DNA of 64,000 nucleotides from Gambelia wislizenii (Eukaryota; Chordata; Lepidosauria; Squamata; Crotaphytidae), in the NCBI GenBank assembly GCA_030847615.1, contig JAUMIR010000001.1, forward strand, positions 379,856,687-379,920,686, in the 5' to 3' direction. Under the pieces are notes generated by a model. That model worked only from the letters and a program-made list of their open reading frames with translations. It was not told the DNA's origin and searched no databases. Each line of letters opens with the position of its first letter. Position 1 is the stretch's first letter. A program made the translations under genes and the position numbers. Below are positions 12,291 to 23,245 of the stretch, in pieces.

Positions 12291-14594
12291 CAGGGCAACA
12301 AAGCAAGTCACTTTCAGCAATTCCAGGAAAAGTGTGGAATGCTGAGAAGGGGGAGGAGGAATTTAAATCCACTGGCTTACCTTAAAGGGTTGTTGTGAGG
12401 TCTACCAGGTGTTTTTAGGAGTTTTTTTAAATGGCATATGGTACGCTGGGTCCAGCTAGTATTTCAAATTTTTCTGTCATCTGAATCCAACATTATGTAG
12501 GTAGGTATGACTGAATTTTCTCTCCTGTGCTCCCATTTCTTTCCTCTCTCTCCCCATTCCTCCATGGTGTCTAAAAACCACTAGCTCTTCAGACCCATGG
12601 GGTGGGGAGAGGCTATGATGGGAAAGGGGCTCACCCCTTCCAGTTCCACTGGAGTCCTGCCAACACACATCCATTGCTGGATCCTGCCCCATATATCAAT
12701 ATAATTTAGTATATGTAAAGTTTATGCAAATATGTGCTAGGGGCTAGCAAAGCCCCTCACTGCCAATAAAAAAACAGAGCTGGGACACCTAAACCACTAA
12801 ACTGAGGCTTTCACCATGTACTAAATATTAAAAGGATCAGTTCTCAACTTCCTGGATATTTTTGCATCCAATTTTTTTCTTACAAAGTTTTCTCCTTCAT
12901 AAGGCAGGCTTTCTGTTTGACTCTTTGACCACTACCAAGCAATCTCACCATTTATTAAGAAAAAGTATAGAACTGAAGATTCTTGGCTAGAACATTTGGG
13001 GACAACTAACTAACTCTGCTGTCCAAAATGCCAGGTCATCTTCCTCAGATGCCAGTCCTCCGAAATGGATTCTGATGGACCTCTGTTCAGTGATTCACCA
13101 GTGCTCATAACTATTCATCCAGCCATTTTTAAAAGTATCTTTGGTTTTCCAATAATGTTAAACCACGGGATTAGAACTTAAATATCATTGAGAGATATGC
13201 TTTTGTATAATCAGTGTTTAATACTAACCAAGCCAGTTATGAATGCAGCTTGATGTCATCACCAGAGAAACTGTGTGTTTTTCCAAAGTGCCGTGTTTAA
13301 TTCATCAGTATCACCCCTATATCTCTAGTTTTGTTTGTGTCTTCATTCATCATTCATTTGCACTTCCACTTACAGACTCAAAATCCAATTTCCTCTCTGA
13401 ACTTGTTGCCATACCAAAAGAAGATTACCAGCTTGACAGAAAAAAATAATTACTAGCTGTTGGAGGAAGAGATGGGTAGAGTTGCCATACTCCAGTTCCC
13501 CACATCCAGCAGCATAGTCTGCATATTATGCAAAATGGTAGAAAATGCAAATAAAATTATGCAAATTCACACACTATGCAAATAAGCAGTTTAACTGTTG
13601 CTTTGTATTTCTACCACTATGTTTCTGCCTTGACACCATATACACAGTAAGCTCAGATCTGAGAAGGACTATAGTGTAACAGGGTGCTGGCCTTCAAACA
13701 GGGAGACCCAAGTTCAAATTCGTGCTTGGTTACAAAGCTTTCAGCAGGAGTAGCCAACTATCCAAGTTCTGGAGACTGCACATGCCCCTCACTTGATGAC
13801 AGAGAGTTGCACACACTATGTACCCCACAGCTTGCAACTCAGAATGCTTCCTGCAATCTCGTCAGTGATAGAGGACTTTATCAGATGCAGCAAATATGGC
13901 CTCATAACGCCTAATGAATGCAAAAGGGTGCACATACCAGACGATGTTGTCTTTTTACGATCATGTCGAGTCCAAAAGCCATTATTTTTTATTGATGGCC
14001 CAAGCCATCAATAGATATGCCATGGCACTTTCTTGCTGGCATTTCCGGCATTTGAAACTTTGTGCCATTGTGCTCATGTGAATACAGCATCAATGACAGA
14101 ACACTTCTGAGTGAGAGCACAACAGCCAGGTAGGGGATGCTCTTTTCATGAACCTCCCCAGTTTACTTTTAAATTGTAAAGTGTGTTTCTGTGCTTGTGT
14201 GAACTTTTTGTGTCTTTGTTATTGTTGTTTTCAAATTTACCACAATAGTGCCTTCTCGGAAGAATTGCTGAGATCTGGAACCCAGAAGTAAATGGAGCTC
14301 CATTCATGCTCCATTACTTCTGGGGCTGTCTTTTCGTGCTGCTAAAGGTAGGTCTGAATGGGGGGAATGCTTTTGCCAGGACAAGTTCGCTTTTAGCTTT
14401 AGTGGGACAGGCACATTAATGTGGGTCAGGTCTTTCAGTAGGGGAAGTCCAGAGTCTTTCAGTAGGGGAAGCAGTACAGTTCCTCAATCCTGGCCAGCAT
14501 TTTTTTTTATAAGAACAGGGAGCCAGTAGGCTATTATCCACAAAGCAGGGGCAGCACACAGCAGGATTTCTCCTGCTTCAGGCAGCGGGAGAAC
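12291..14594. other. Mostly unclassified; repeat traces only
   Basis: Contains the possible transposon end at about 12,440-12,460, a tRNA-like fragment at about 13,676-13,750 (a B-box-like AGTTCAAATTC), a perfect 9-bp hairpin at 13,991-13,999/14,004-14,012, and a direct duplication of TCTTTCAGTAGGGGAAG about 24 bp apart near 14,431-14,471. No coding gene recognised. Confidence 0.4.
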
Positions 14595-14712
14595 TTGGGC
14601 CACCACAATCCACAAAGGCTAATGCCAAATAGAATTGGTTAGCCTTTAAGTTACTATATGATTCTTTGTTATTTTCTGTAAAAGACTAACAGGGCTATCT
14701 GCCTCAAAATTT
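14595..14712 (+). repeat. Amniote dispersed repeat fragment
   Basis: Matches the pattern GTTAGCCTTTAAGTTACTA...GACTAACAGGGCTA, a repeat seen widely in reptile genomes. A diverged copy in the opposite orientation lies at 15,240-15,310. Class not determined from sequence alone. Confidence 0.55.
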
Positions 14713-14928
14713 CAAAAGTTGTTCCCTTGTAATAAAATACATATTTCAAAGTAATCTGGTAGGTCTATGTTTTCCCTTTAAAGAAATCCTCCCATATTTT
14801 ATTTCCATTTCTCCTGTTTGTAAATCCCTCCTACATCTACCCTGTAGCTGCTGCACTGATTTCCTACTAAGAGGTACACTACAGTAGATAATGGAATTTG
14901 GATAAATAGAAATATATAAACCTCATAT

Positions 14929-14948
14929 ATATATATATATATATATAT
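14929..14948. repeat. (AT)n microsatellite
   Basis: About ten perfect AT units. Confidence 0.95.
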
Positions 14949-15239
14949 GCCTGAACAAATGATTCAAAGGGCTATACCACATAACCAATACAAGTAAATA
15001 TTGAATTAGTCCTTCTGAAAGAACTTGACTTCTTTATTATTTTAAATAAAGAAATACCAGAAATCTTAAGATCCACAGATGACAACTGCCTGCCATGCCC
15101 ACAGTAAGCTTCTGACTATCCACCCAGTTCTTCTTTTTGTCCTGGTAACAACCAATTCAGCTGCAAAGAATTCTTGGGAAAATAAAATGGAACTTTCATT
15201 TTTTCTGAACCTACTGAGATTAATAGTATTGCCATGCCA

Positions 15240-15310
15240 AGTCTGTTGCAGGAAACAAACAAACTAGAGTCCATGGCACCTTAAATATTAATAATTTTAT
15301 TATAGCATTT
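15240..15310 (-). repeat. Amniote dispersed repeat fragment, minus strand
   Basis: The segment TCTGTTGCAGG...CATGGCACCTTAAATATTAATAA is the inverted counterpart of the family at 14,595-14,712. Confidence 0.45.
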
Positions 15311-16020
15311 TACACTGCTTTATCTTACTACTTTGTTCTGTTGCATTTCCCACTTTGTTCCTGTTATTTTCTATGCACAATTTGCTGGTAGCTCAGCCCT
15401 CAGCTTCCAGCAGACATACAAGACTTTCCTCCCAAACTGCAACATTTATCAGGGGACTGGTAGTCACAATAAGACTTTGAGATTTCAGTCAACAAGGAAA
15501 GGCAGTAGTAAGCCTGTTTCTCACAAAACAATAGGGCTATACTTATTGCCTTCTATCTCAGCATCCAGAAAGTCTGGAGACCATTTTTTAATATAATGAA
15601 AGCATGGAATCCGGTCCAGTGAATGGTAAATGAGTACCAGGTATAATGCTAGACTATGGCTGAAATCTAGATAACTGTGTAATAATGCAACACTGGAGAA
15701 GGGTGTGTTGGGAAGTGGATTAGAACTCCCCCACAGCATTTCAGGGTTTCTGCAACTTCCACATGCTATTTATTTCCTCTGCCCCACAAAAGTTATCAAT
15801 AACACAAAACCCTAAATCATAAAAAACCCTCCCAAAGTCTGTACTGTGGTAATACTTTTTATTCAGCTAGAGATGGAAAGGATATTCTAAAAATATTCCA
15901 AAAAAGATTTTTTAAAACTATTTAGAAAAGATTAAAAAAACCCCATGTTTTTCAAGTGTTCAGAAATCCTGATGAGACGAATCCTAAACCGATGAGAATC
16001 TTTGCAGTTCTGGGTTTATT
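15311..16020. other. No recognised feature
   Basis: AT-rich; short frames only. Confidence 0.4.
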
Positions 16021-16240
16021 TTGTGCAAAGGTCATTCATGATTCTTTTGTGCAGAAAACGGAATTTTCTGTGCAGAAAATAATATTTCCACACAGAAAGA
16101 TTATTTCCTGTGCAGAAAATGCTGTAATTTGGGATTTATTCTGCATTAATTTCACATGTAGTTAATTTGCACAGAAAACAGCATCTTTTTGCATAGGAGT
16201 CAGCATTTTATGCACAGAAAATGCTATTTTCTGCACAAAT
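16021..16240. repeat. Cluster of irregular GCAGAAAA-type repeats
   Basis: The motif TGTGCAGAAAA, or variants TGCACAGAAAA and TTTTCTGCACA, recurs about eight times on both strands in 220 bp at irregular spacing of roughly 20-60 bp. Not a simple microsatellite and without coding potential. Origin unknown. Confidence 0.7.
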
Positions 16241-17398
16241 CAACCATGTGAATTTTATGTAGAATAATTTGGGGAAATGTGTTGTTTTTGAAGTCCTTCT
16301 TGCAGTGGGATGAAAATGATCAAAATGACACATGGTTTCCTTCAAGAAGAAACTTAGTAAAGAATTACATCCCTATATTTGGCCAACCAAAAGAAGAAGA
16401 AGAAGAAGAAGCACAAAAATCTTTTTGCAAGCTTGCAAAATCTAAGTTTCTTCATTAAGGAAAGTTGTTTAAAATTAAAAAAAAAACATGCAGGGGCAAG
16501 TGATAGTGTTATAGTCACATGGCTACAGGTCGTCCCAGCACACACATCTCCTCAGAATAAAGTTTTGAGACATCAAGTTGGATTCAAACTAGTAAGATCT
16601 TTACTGAATTCAGTCCAATTTGCAATGAGCCAAATGAAGTGCAGGTCTGGAAACATGATCTCAGAATAAGGAGAACAGCACCCTGGCTCCAAGCCTCACC
16701 CACAATAACTTCTGGGGCAGGTTTATCTCAGTGTACCTGCAAGTAAAAGCAGAGTTGGATGCCTACCTGTGTTCTCAAAATCCTCCACTCCCAGATCCAC
16801 ACTTTCATGGCAGATATGACAGAAGTAACCAATCAAGTCACAGCAAGCAAGCAACAGTAGAAAGTAATAAAAGAAAACCCTTTTCCAAGAGGCCAGGTAG
16901 AAATAGCCTAAAAAATTCCTACTCAGTCCCACAACTAGCATAAAAGGGTGAGAAAAATTATCCACAGGTTTGAAAGCCAAATGAAAAGACTGGCCTTCAG
17001 ACAGCGTAAGAGGAAGGACATGCAGACTATCAAATTAGGCTCTGAAGACTATACCCCCAATGGCCCTGAGCTCCCAGAGGACAAGTAAGTCAATAAAAGA
17101 AGCACTCTATTATTTGGAGAATACAAAAAAAAAAAAAAAAAACACGAAAAACCCTCTAACAGAGAATACAAAAGGCCTCCTTGAAACCTCAAACTATTCT
17201 GTATCTGGCGCAAAGCTCACAAGCCCCTTTCTTGCCAGAAAGCAGTGAATTCCTCAGGTTATCTCTGTAGTGTTGGGACCAGGGATGAATGTAGGTGTTG
17301 GAACAGGGTAAGTAAGTCCACAACCACCAATCAGAATAGCTTGGCCTTTAGTTAAAGGAAATCACATTCTTCAGAAAATAGAGATCCATTTTACGATA
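16241..17398. other. No gene; short microsatellites
   Basis: Holds an (AAG)n run at 16,391-16,411 and an A-run at about 17,126-17,142. Otherwise unclassified. Confidence 0.45.
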
Positions 17399-17633
17399 CA
17401 GGGGTCCTTGGTATCTGGTGAAGTTTGGTTGCAGGACACACACACATACGTGGATACCAAAATCTGTGGATACTCAAGTTCCATTACATACAATGGCATA
17501 GTAAAATGATGTCCCTTATAGAAAGTGGCAAACAGCAAGGTTTGCTTTTTAGAATTTTGTTTGGTTTGAATATTTTCAAGCTGTGGATGGTGAATCTGTG
17601 AATAAAGAATCCATGGATACAGCAGGTTGACTG
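17399..17633. mobile_element. Tigger/pogo-like MITE, older copy
   Basis: Internal phrases GTGGATACCAAAATCTGTGG, CAATGGCATAGTAAAATGAT and CAAGGTTTGC match the MITE at 9,455-9,684. Ends are more diverged (CAGGGGTCC against GGTTGACTG), but a TA still flanks both ends. A CA-rich insertion interrupts it near 17,438-17,447. Confidence 0.78.
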
Positions 17634-17810
17634 TAGTATAAACTCCTCTTCCTTCACTGTAGGATTCCACTGCTGAACTGCTAAATTTGATAGCCTTCAA
17701 GTCATCAAAAGGCAAGGGTAGCATTTTCATGCTCAATATGGACTTTGGAATTTATCATATAGTCAACATGGCTACCCTTGCATTTTGAGGACAGTAAGAA
17801 AGTTTATTTT

Positions 17811-18080
17811 TTTATTTATTTGTTTGTTTTATATTCCATCTTTCTTCCACTATGAGACTCAAGGTGGCTCACATAGAATAAAACAAAATGCAGATAAGGC
17901 AAAATCATTATAGTAAAAACAGTTTACAATAATTTAAATAAGCTATTTTATCAAAACAGCACTAATTTAAAACATTTCAAAACCATTTAAAATGTATTGA
18001 TTTTTAAAAATAGCAACCCCCATTTTTTTAAAAAAAAAACTTCTATAGGACCAGGTAGTAGTCAGAGGCCTTCCAAATAA
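17811..18080 (-). mobile_element. LINE-type 3' tail, reverse orientation
   Basis: A run of TTTATTTATTTG followed by TATTCCATCTTTCTTCCAC and AAGGTGGCTCACATAGAATA is the reverse complement of L2-like 3' ends (compare 63,930-64,000). No ORF remains and the boundary inside the A/T-rich part is unclear. Confidence 0.5.
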
Positions 18081-18119
18081 ATAAATAAATAGTCTTTGCT
18101 TGCTGGCAGACAATGAAAT

Positions 18120-19240
18120 TTTGGTGGGTTTTTATTGAATGATCAGCAGAAAAGACGAAGAGTAATAGAGAGAAAGAGCTAGGGAAAGAAAAGGACAGAG
18201 AAAATATGAGTAAAGAATGGAATATGGGATACTTCTTGATTGCCCTGTGTCATGCAGTGCTTTATTGCCTATTTTTTCCTGATCATTTTATTCCACATAG
18301 AGGTCAAGGAAAATTATACCAAATGTGTAGCTTAATACAGGATATTCATTCATGGGTAGATGCTTTTAAAGCAACTTCAAGGTGGAAATGCATGAATGTC
18401 TGAAGACAGTGAATATCAAAGAAAATTACAAGAGAAAAACTGAGGTGTGAAACAAAGGATTCAGCTATGAGGAAAACATCAGTAGAGTGGAGGCAGTGGA
18501 TGCCCAAAAAGAGAAAGAAGAGAAGTAAGAGAAGAGACAATACTGGTAACGTTTTAAGCCAAAAAGGAGTAGCATAAACTAGATTTTATAAAGAAATGGA
18601 ATCTAGTGAAAGAGATGAAAGAAAGCTGAAATATGTTTAGAAGAAGTTTCAAAGGTAGGTGGGACAAATAGCAGAGTCAATAAATGCAAGAATGTGAGTG
18701 AACAGAAATTTTCTTTTAAAGTTGCAAATGCCTTTCTCAAAAAGATTTTTTTAAAATTAAGCAATATCTTTGGAGCAAAAGTAAACAGAAAATAATGATT
18801 TTTTAACAATATTTCAAAGTGGGAAATGGCAAGGTTCTGGAGGGGAAAAGAAGAAGAGAATGATAGAAAAGAACGAATAAAGAAGGTTATTAAGAACAGA
18901 AGCTTGCCCACTAGTGAGAAAAAGAAGGTGGTACTGCAGGGGAGAAGCAGGGGAACAGATGAAGACCTCAGCTCTGAATATATTAAGTTTAAGCTAATCA
19001 GAAGACATCCAGTCAGAAACAGAAAGACAAGTGCAGATATTAGATTATGAGGATAAAAAGCAATCAGAAAGCAAAAAAGCAGAATGATGGATTGTCATCA
19101 TGAAAGTTCCAAAGTTAAAAAGGATTTTTAAAAAATAAGACCAAATGAAAGGGGATGAAGAAAAGAAGGCTGACGATAGATCCATGTGGTTATATAGTTA
19201 AAGCAAGACATTTTAAGATTATGTCTAGACAAAAGGAAGG
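18120..19240 (+). other. Purine-rich stretch, no gene recognised
   Basis: The plus strand is strongly A/G-biased for about 1.1 kb, with many GAA, AAAG and AGAG runs, yet it is not a microsatellite. No open frame with a known motif. It could be an unclassified transposon interior or an old processed transcript. It ends where CR1 homology begins. Confidence 0.4.
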
Positions 19241-19923
19241 AAAAATTAGTCTTGTGGCTCCTTTTAATGACATGATCACACGAGTGTGTATAAATGCGGC
19301 AGCTAAAAAGGTCAATACAATTTTGGGCTGCATCAATAGAAGTATAGTGTCTAGATCAAGGGAAGTAATAGTGCCGCTCTATTCTGCCTTGGTCAGACCT
19401 CACCTAGAATACTGTGTCCAGTTCTGGGCACCACAATTCAAAAAGGATATTGACAAATTGGAGCGTGTCCAGAGGAGGGCGACTAAAATGGTGAATGGTC
19501 TGGAAACGATGCCTTATGAGGAGAGACTTAGGCAGCTGGGTATGTTTAGCCTGGAAAAAAGATGGTTAAGAGGCGATATGATAGCCCTGTTTAAGTATTT
19601 GAAGGGGTGTCACGTTGAGGATGGAGCAAGCTTGTTTTCTGCTGCTCCAGAGATTGGAACACGGAGCAATGGATGCAAGCTCCAGGAACAGAGATTCCAC
19701 CTCAACATTAGGAGGAACTTTTTGACAGTAAGAGCTGTTCAGCACTGGAACGCACTCCCTCGGAGCATGGTGGGGTCTCCTTCCTTGGAGGTCTTTAAAC
19801 AGAGGCTGGATGGCCATCTGTCAGGGATGCTTTGATCATGATTTCCTGCATGGCAGGGGGTTGGACTGGATGGCCCTCATGGTCTCTTCCAACTCTGCAA
19901 TTCTATGATTCTATGATTCTATG
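19241..19923 (+). pseudogene. CR1 LINE 3' end: C-terminus of reverse transcriptase ORF2 and 3' UTR
   Basis: The open frame covering 19,155-19,835 encodes the C-terminal part of a CR1 ORF2 from about 19,290. Visible family landmarks are [48 protein letters not shown] and [10 protein letters not shown], all in one uninterrupted frame. These lie downstream of the catalytic palm of the reverse transcriptase, so the piece cannot copy RNA by itself. The 3' UTR follows, with TTGGACTGGATGGCCCTCAT, and ends in the CR1-specific direct repeat ATTCTATG at 19,900-19,923, where the enzyme normally starts copying. The first roughly 45 codons of the open frame are flanking DNA. The intact frame suggests a fairly young 5'-truncated insertion. 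Confidence 0.93.
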
Positions 19924-21004
19924 AAATGCTATAATTCTGCAATTGAAGAAACCCGAAACATAACTGCATGATTACATTCATTTTTGCACTTTGTCGCAAT
20001 CACACAACATTTCCAGTAACAGAATATTGCACGATCATCTACTAGTGGTTTAAGAATGGGATTGAAACTTGTACTATTGTAACACTTTTTTTTTTTTTGC
20101 ATTGTGTTGGAATAGCAAGGCATTGCCACTTTGAGATGGCTCACACATATGCCTTTAAAAAAATTCTCTTCCTTCTGCAATTTTGTAGCAACACAGTTTT
20201 GGCCGTTATCGCAAGAAGATGCCACTTCAATTAAACAAAGAAAGAGATTAACAAAATAATGATTATAGCAAACAAAAAGAATACTGAGAAAAGGTGACAG
20301 TTCATTAAAAGGGTGTCATGGAGGTCCTGTTCACACTCTCCACCGGAAGTTGAATTATGTGTTCTCATTGGGAATGGGGGTGGGGGAGAGGGAGGAATGC
20401 CCACTCACACCATAAAATTAGAACTACAGCAGGAATGAATTATCACATGCTCATCAATACCAGGAAAATAGTGATATTGACAGCTATTTGCAGGTTTTAC
20501 CTGTGAATGCAAAGATGCACCACAGTAAGGGTTGGAGCGCTCACCAACCATGGCATAAAGACAACATCATGTGATAACATATCATAATTCTGCAATTTCA
20601 GCTTCATGTCCTAAGTCCTAAGACTAACCAGTTTCTTTCAGTATAAGTTTTTGTGGCTTACAATCCATTCCTTCAGATGTTACATATTGTATATGCATCT
20701 GCTAAAGTGGGCTATAGCCAATGAATGATTATACTGAAATAAATTAGTTATGAAAGGTGCCACAAAACTGTTTTTCCTTCCTTTTATCCAGAAATAATTC
20801 CAAACATGGCCATCTATGAATATTTCTAGACAAGTGGATTCACAGAAGACAGATGGAGCCAGGAACTTCTTTCATATCTACAGGATGGAAATTCATCATG
20901 GAAAAGGAGAACAGGAATAGCAGCTTAGTTGTTTCAAGCAGAGTTGTGACAAACATGCAAAAAATTATATAGTTGTTCACACAGAAACTCTTTCCAGTCA
21001 TTTG
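19924..21004. other. No recognised feature
   Basis: AT-rich, with a T-run at about 20,088-20,099. No repeat family or gene recognised. Confidence 0.4.
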
Positions 21005-21331
21005 ACATTTTCAGATGCACCTTACCATGCAAGCAGCCTCCGGAGCAGTAACGAGGCTGCTGCGCAGCAGGGGGTCCTTTTCGGATGCCACCGTCCCTCT
21101 TCCGAGATCATTCGTGGCACGTCTGTGAAGCTTTGGAAGCAGCCGCACCATATTTTAAGCACAGAAGTTGCCTGCAATTGAAATATGGTGCGGCCCCTTC
21201 CAAAGCTTCACGGTTGTGCCACGAATGATCCCGGAAGAGGGACGGCGGCATCCGAAAAGGACCCCCTGCCACACAGCAGCCTTGTTACTGCTCCAGAGGC
21301 TGCTTGCGTGGTAAGGGGTGTCTGAAAATGT
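21005..21331. mobile_element. Long palindromic MITE, copy 1
   Basis: The whole 327-bp element is close to a perfect inverted repeat: about 145-bp arms around a short centre near 21,155-21,175. The outer ends are ACATTTTCAGATGC and GTCTGAAAATGT. CATT lies one base outside the left end and directly outside the right end, a possible short target duplication. Arm landmarks are CAAGCAGCCTCCGGAGCAGT, GTGAAGCTTTGG and CCATATTT. Noncoding; family shared with 22,034-22,364 and 30,853-31,180. Confidence 0.88.
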
Positions 21332-21478
21332 CCATTATAATGAGCATTTTGAGGTGGTCAAGTGTGTGAATCCTTACTCTCTATCCACCTGCACATCATC
21401 ATCTTCATGTATCCAAATTACATCCCAACAGGGCTAGAGTGTGGAGAGATCACATTCATGGCCAGATGTGTATTCTTC

Positions 21479-21919
21479 AAAAATAGTCTCAGCTACAATA
21501 GACAATTTCAAAAAAGAGTAGAAGGTGGTCCTAGACTACTATAAAAAATGTGGGAAATAACAGTTGTAAACGTATTTGATTAAGAAACTGAATAAGAAGA
21601 CTAAATAGGAAGCTATTAGATATTTACTTAATTTATAAAACTATCAATTGTACGAACGTTATAAAGACAAATTATGCAAGAGAGCCAGGAAGAATTGACA
21701 GATGCTTAAAGGGGTTGTGATTATGATAATATAAATATCATATGCAGCAGCTAGGAACCTATTATGTTTATATGTCTTTTTAAATTGAGGAATTGTAGAT
21801 AGCAAATGTTTTGTCTAACTTTATTTTGTTTTGTATGTGTTAATTTTGTTCAGTTTCATTTTTTTATTGTCTTGAGTGTCTGAATAAATATATTATTTTT
21901 TAAAAAATAGTCTCAGCTA
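21479..21919 (+). mobile_element. L1-like 5'-truncated insertion with 17-bp target duplication
   Basis: A 17-bp direct repeat ending in TAGTCTCAGCTA occurs at 21,479-21,495 and 21,903-21,919, and lies in the L2 frame. The 407-bp insert between them (21,496-21,902) ends in an A-rich segment after AATAAATATATT, which looks like a polyadenylation signal and tail. Long target duplication plus A-rich 3' end is the hallmark of target-primed reverse transcription by an L1-type machinery. The insert itself encodes nothing I can identify, so the L1 assignment is inference. Confidence 0.72.
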
Positions 21920-22033
21920 AGGATAGTGTGTCTTCTCTGAATGAATGCTTGAAGGAGGTAATGGGCTGGATGAAGAAAAACAAATTGAAACTGAATTCAG
22001 ACAAGACAGAGGTACTTACTATTTAGGGTCTTA

Positions 22034-22364
22034 GGAGATTTTCAGACACGGAAAAATCGTCCCTTGCCGCGCGAGCAGCCTCCCGAAACTGCTGCGCGGC
22101 AAGGGTATTTTTCGGACGACGCTGTGCCTCTTGCGAAGCCGTCCGTGTCACTTCCGTGAAGCTTGGGACGGCTCCGCGCCATATTTCAAGCACGGGCAGC
22201 CTCCGTGATTGAAATATGACGCGGAGCCGTCCCAAGCTTCACGGAAGTGACACGGACGGCTTCGCAAGAGGCACAGCGTCGTCCGAAAAATACCCTTGCC
22301 GCGCAGCAGTTTCGGGAGGCTGCTCGCGCGGCAAGGGACGATTTTTCCGTGTCTGAAAATCTCC
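22034..22364. mobile_element. Long palindromic MITE, copy 2, nested in L2
   Basis: A 331-bp almost perfect palindrome with ends GGAGATTTTCAGACACGG and CCGTGTCTGAAAATCTCC, arms of about 140 bp and a short unpaired centre near 22,190-22,212. It is very GC- and CpG-rich compared with its AT-rich surroundings. TTA flanks both ends (CTTA on both sides if one base of asymmetry is allowed). It shares GAGCAGCCTCC, CTGCTGCGC, GTGAAGCTT and ATTGAAATATG with copy 1. The open frames across it (22,023-22,235 and 22,247-22,510) mirror each other and are artefacts of the palindrome. Confidence 0.93.
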
Positions 22365-23245
22365 TTAATCTGGGGGTGGAGGTGGGCCAACCAGTTCTGA
22401 ATGGGGTTACAACTCCCCTGAAAAACTGTGTTCATAGCTTGGGAGTGCTCCTGGATCCATCCCTCCAAATGTCAGCTCAGATAGATCTGATGGTCAGGAG
22501 TGCTTATTAGCAGCTTCAGCTGTTAAACCAGCTGTGCCCCTTCCTAAAATCGGAAGACCTAAAGATGGTAGTACACACACTGTAACCTCAAAGTTGCACT
22601 TCTGCTATGTGGTGTACATTGGGCTACCTTTGTACCAAGTTTGGAAACTCCAGTTAGTTCAAAATATGGCAGCCAGATTGGTTACAGGTACATCCAGGAG
22701 TGAGCATATTGCACCAATATTAATATCACTCTACTGGCTGCCAATTAATTTCTGGGCAAAGTATTGGTTAGTACCTTTAAAGCCCTACATGATTTGGGTC
22801 CAGGTTACCTGCAGGATCTCCTTCTCCCATACAATCCATCCCATACACTCAGGTCCTCTGGGGAACATTTACTTCAACCAGCCAGAATGAGACTCGCATC
22901 TGTCACGCAGAGGACCTTTTTATCAGCCACCCCTAGACTGTGGGATGACCTGCTGGAAGAGATTTGATGGCTAAACACAATGTCTACATTTAAAACACTA
23001 TTAAAGACCTATTTCTTCTGGCAGGCCTACCCAGATGATTTTAAACTATTTAAAATGACTTTTAAATTGGTATTTTAAGTTTATGGATGTGTTTAATGTA
23101 ATGCTTGTTTTAATCCTATGTGATTTAACCTATGTGTTTAAAAGATTTTATGTTTTAATTATATATTGTATTTTAATTCATGTTGTACCCTGCCTCAAGC
23201 CTTAAAGAGAGGCAGGTAAGAAATATCATCATCATCATCTCCTCA

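Larger units (their letters stand above)
21340..23245 (+). pseudogene. L2 LINE, decayed and interrupted twice
   Basis: L2 reverse transcriptase remains can be followed across the region. IVSAKDSVSSLNECLKEV and NKLKLNSDKTEVL (21,909-22,020) follow the catalytic site region, LGVLLDPSLQMSAQI (22,440-22,485) and VQNMAARLVTGTSRSEHIAP (22,660-22,717) are in the thumb and C-terminal part, and TPRLWDDL (22,929-22,952) is near the end. An AT-rich 3' UTR follows, ending in an (ATC)n tail at 23,227-23,240. Several frameshifts mean it is inactive. Two insertions split it: an L1-like piece at 21,496-21,902 and a palindromic MITE at 22,034-22,364. The 5' limit is uncertain because the catalytic motif region upstream of 21,479 is badly decayed. 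Confidence 0.85.

Noticed and set aside
11954..12385. 143-codon open frame
   Set aside because: Overlaps a degenerate tandem repeat, lacks any known motif, and borders a decayed CR1.
13991..14012. Perfect 9-bp hairpin ATTGATGGC/GCCATCAAT
   Set aside because: Too short and without extended pairing; expected by chance at this length scale.
15956..16165. 69-codon open frame
   Set aside because: Runs through the GCAGAAAA repeat cluster; no known motif.
22023..22510. Open frames of 70-106 codons on both strands with the same peptide
   Set aside because: They mirror each other because the DNA is a palindrome; not genes.
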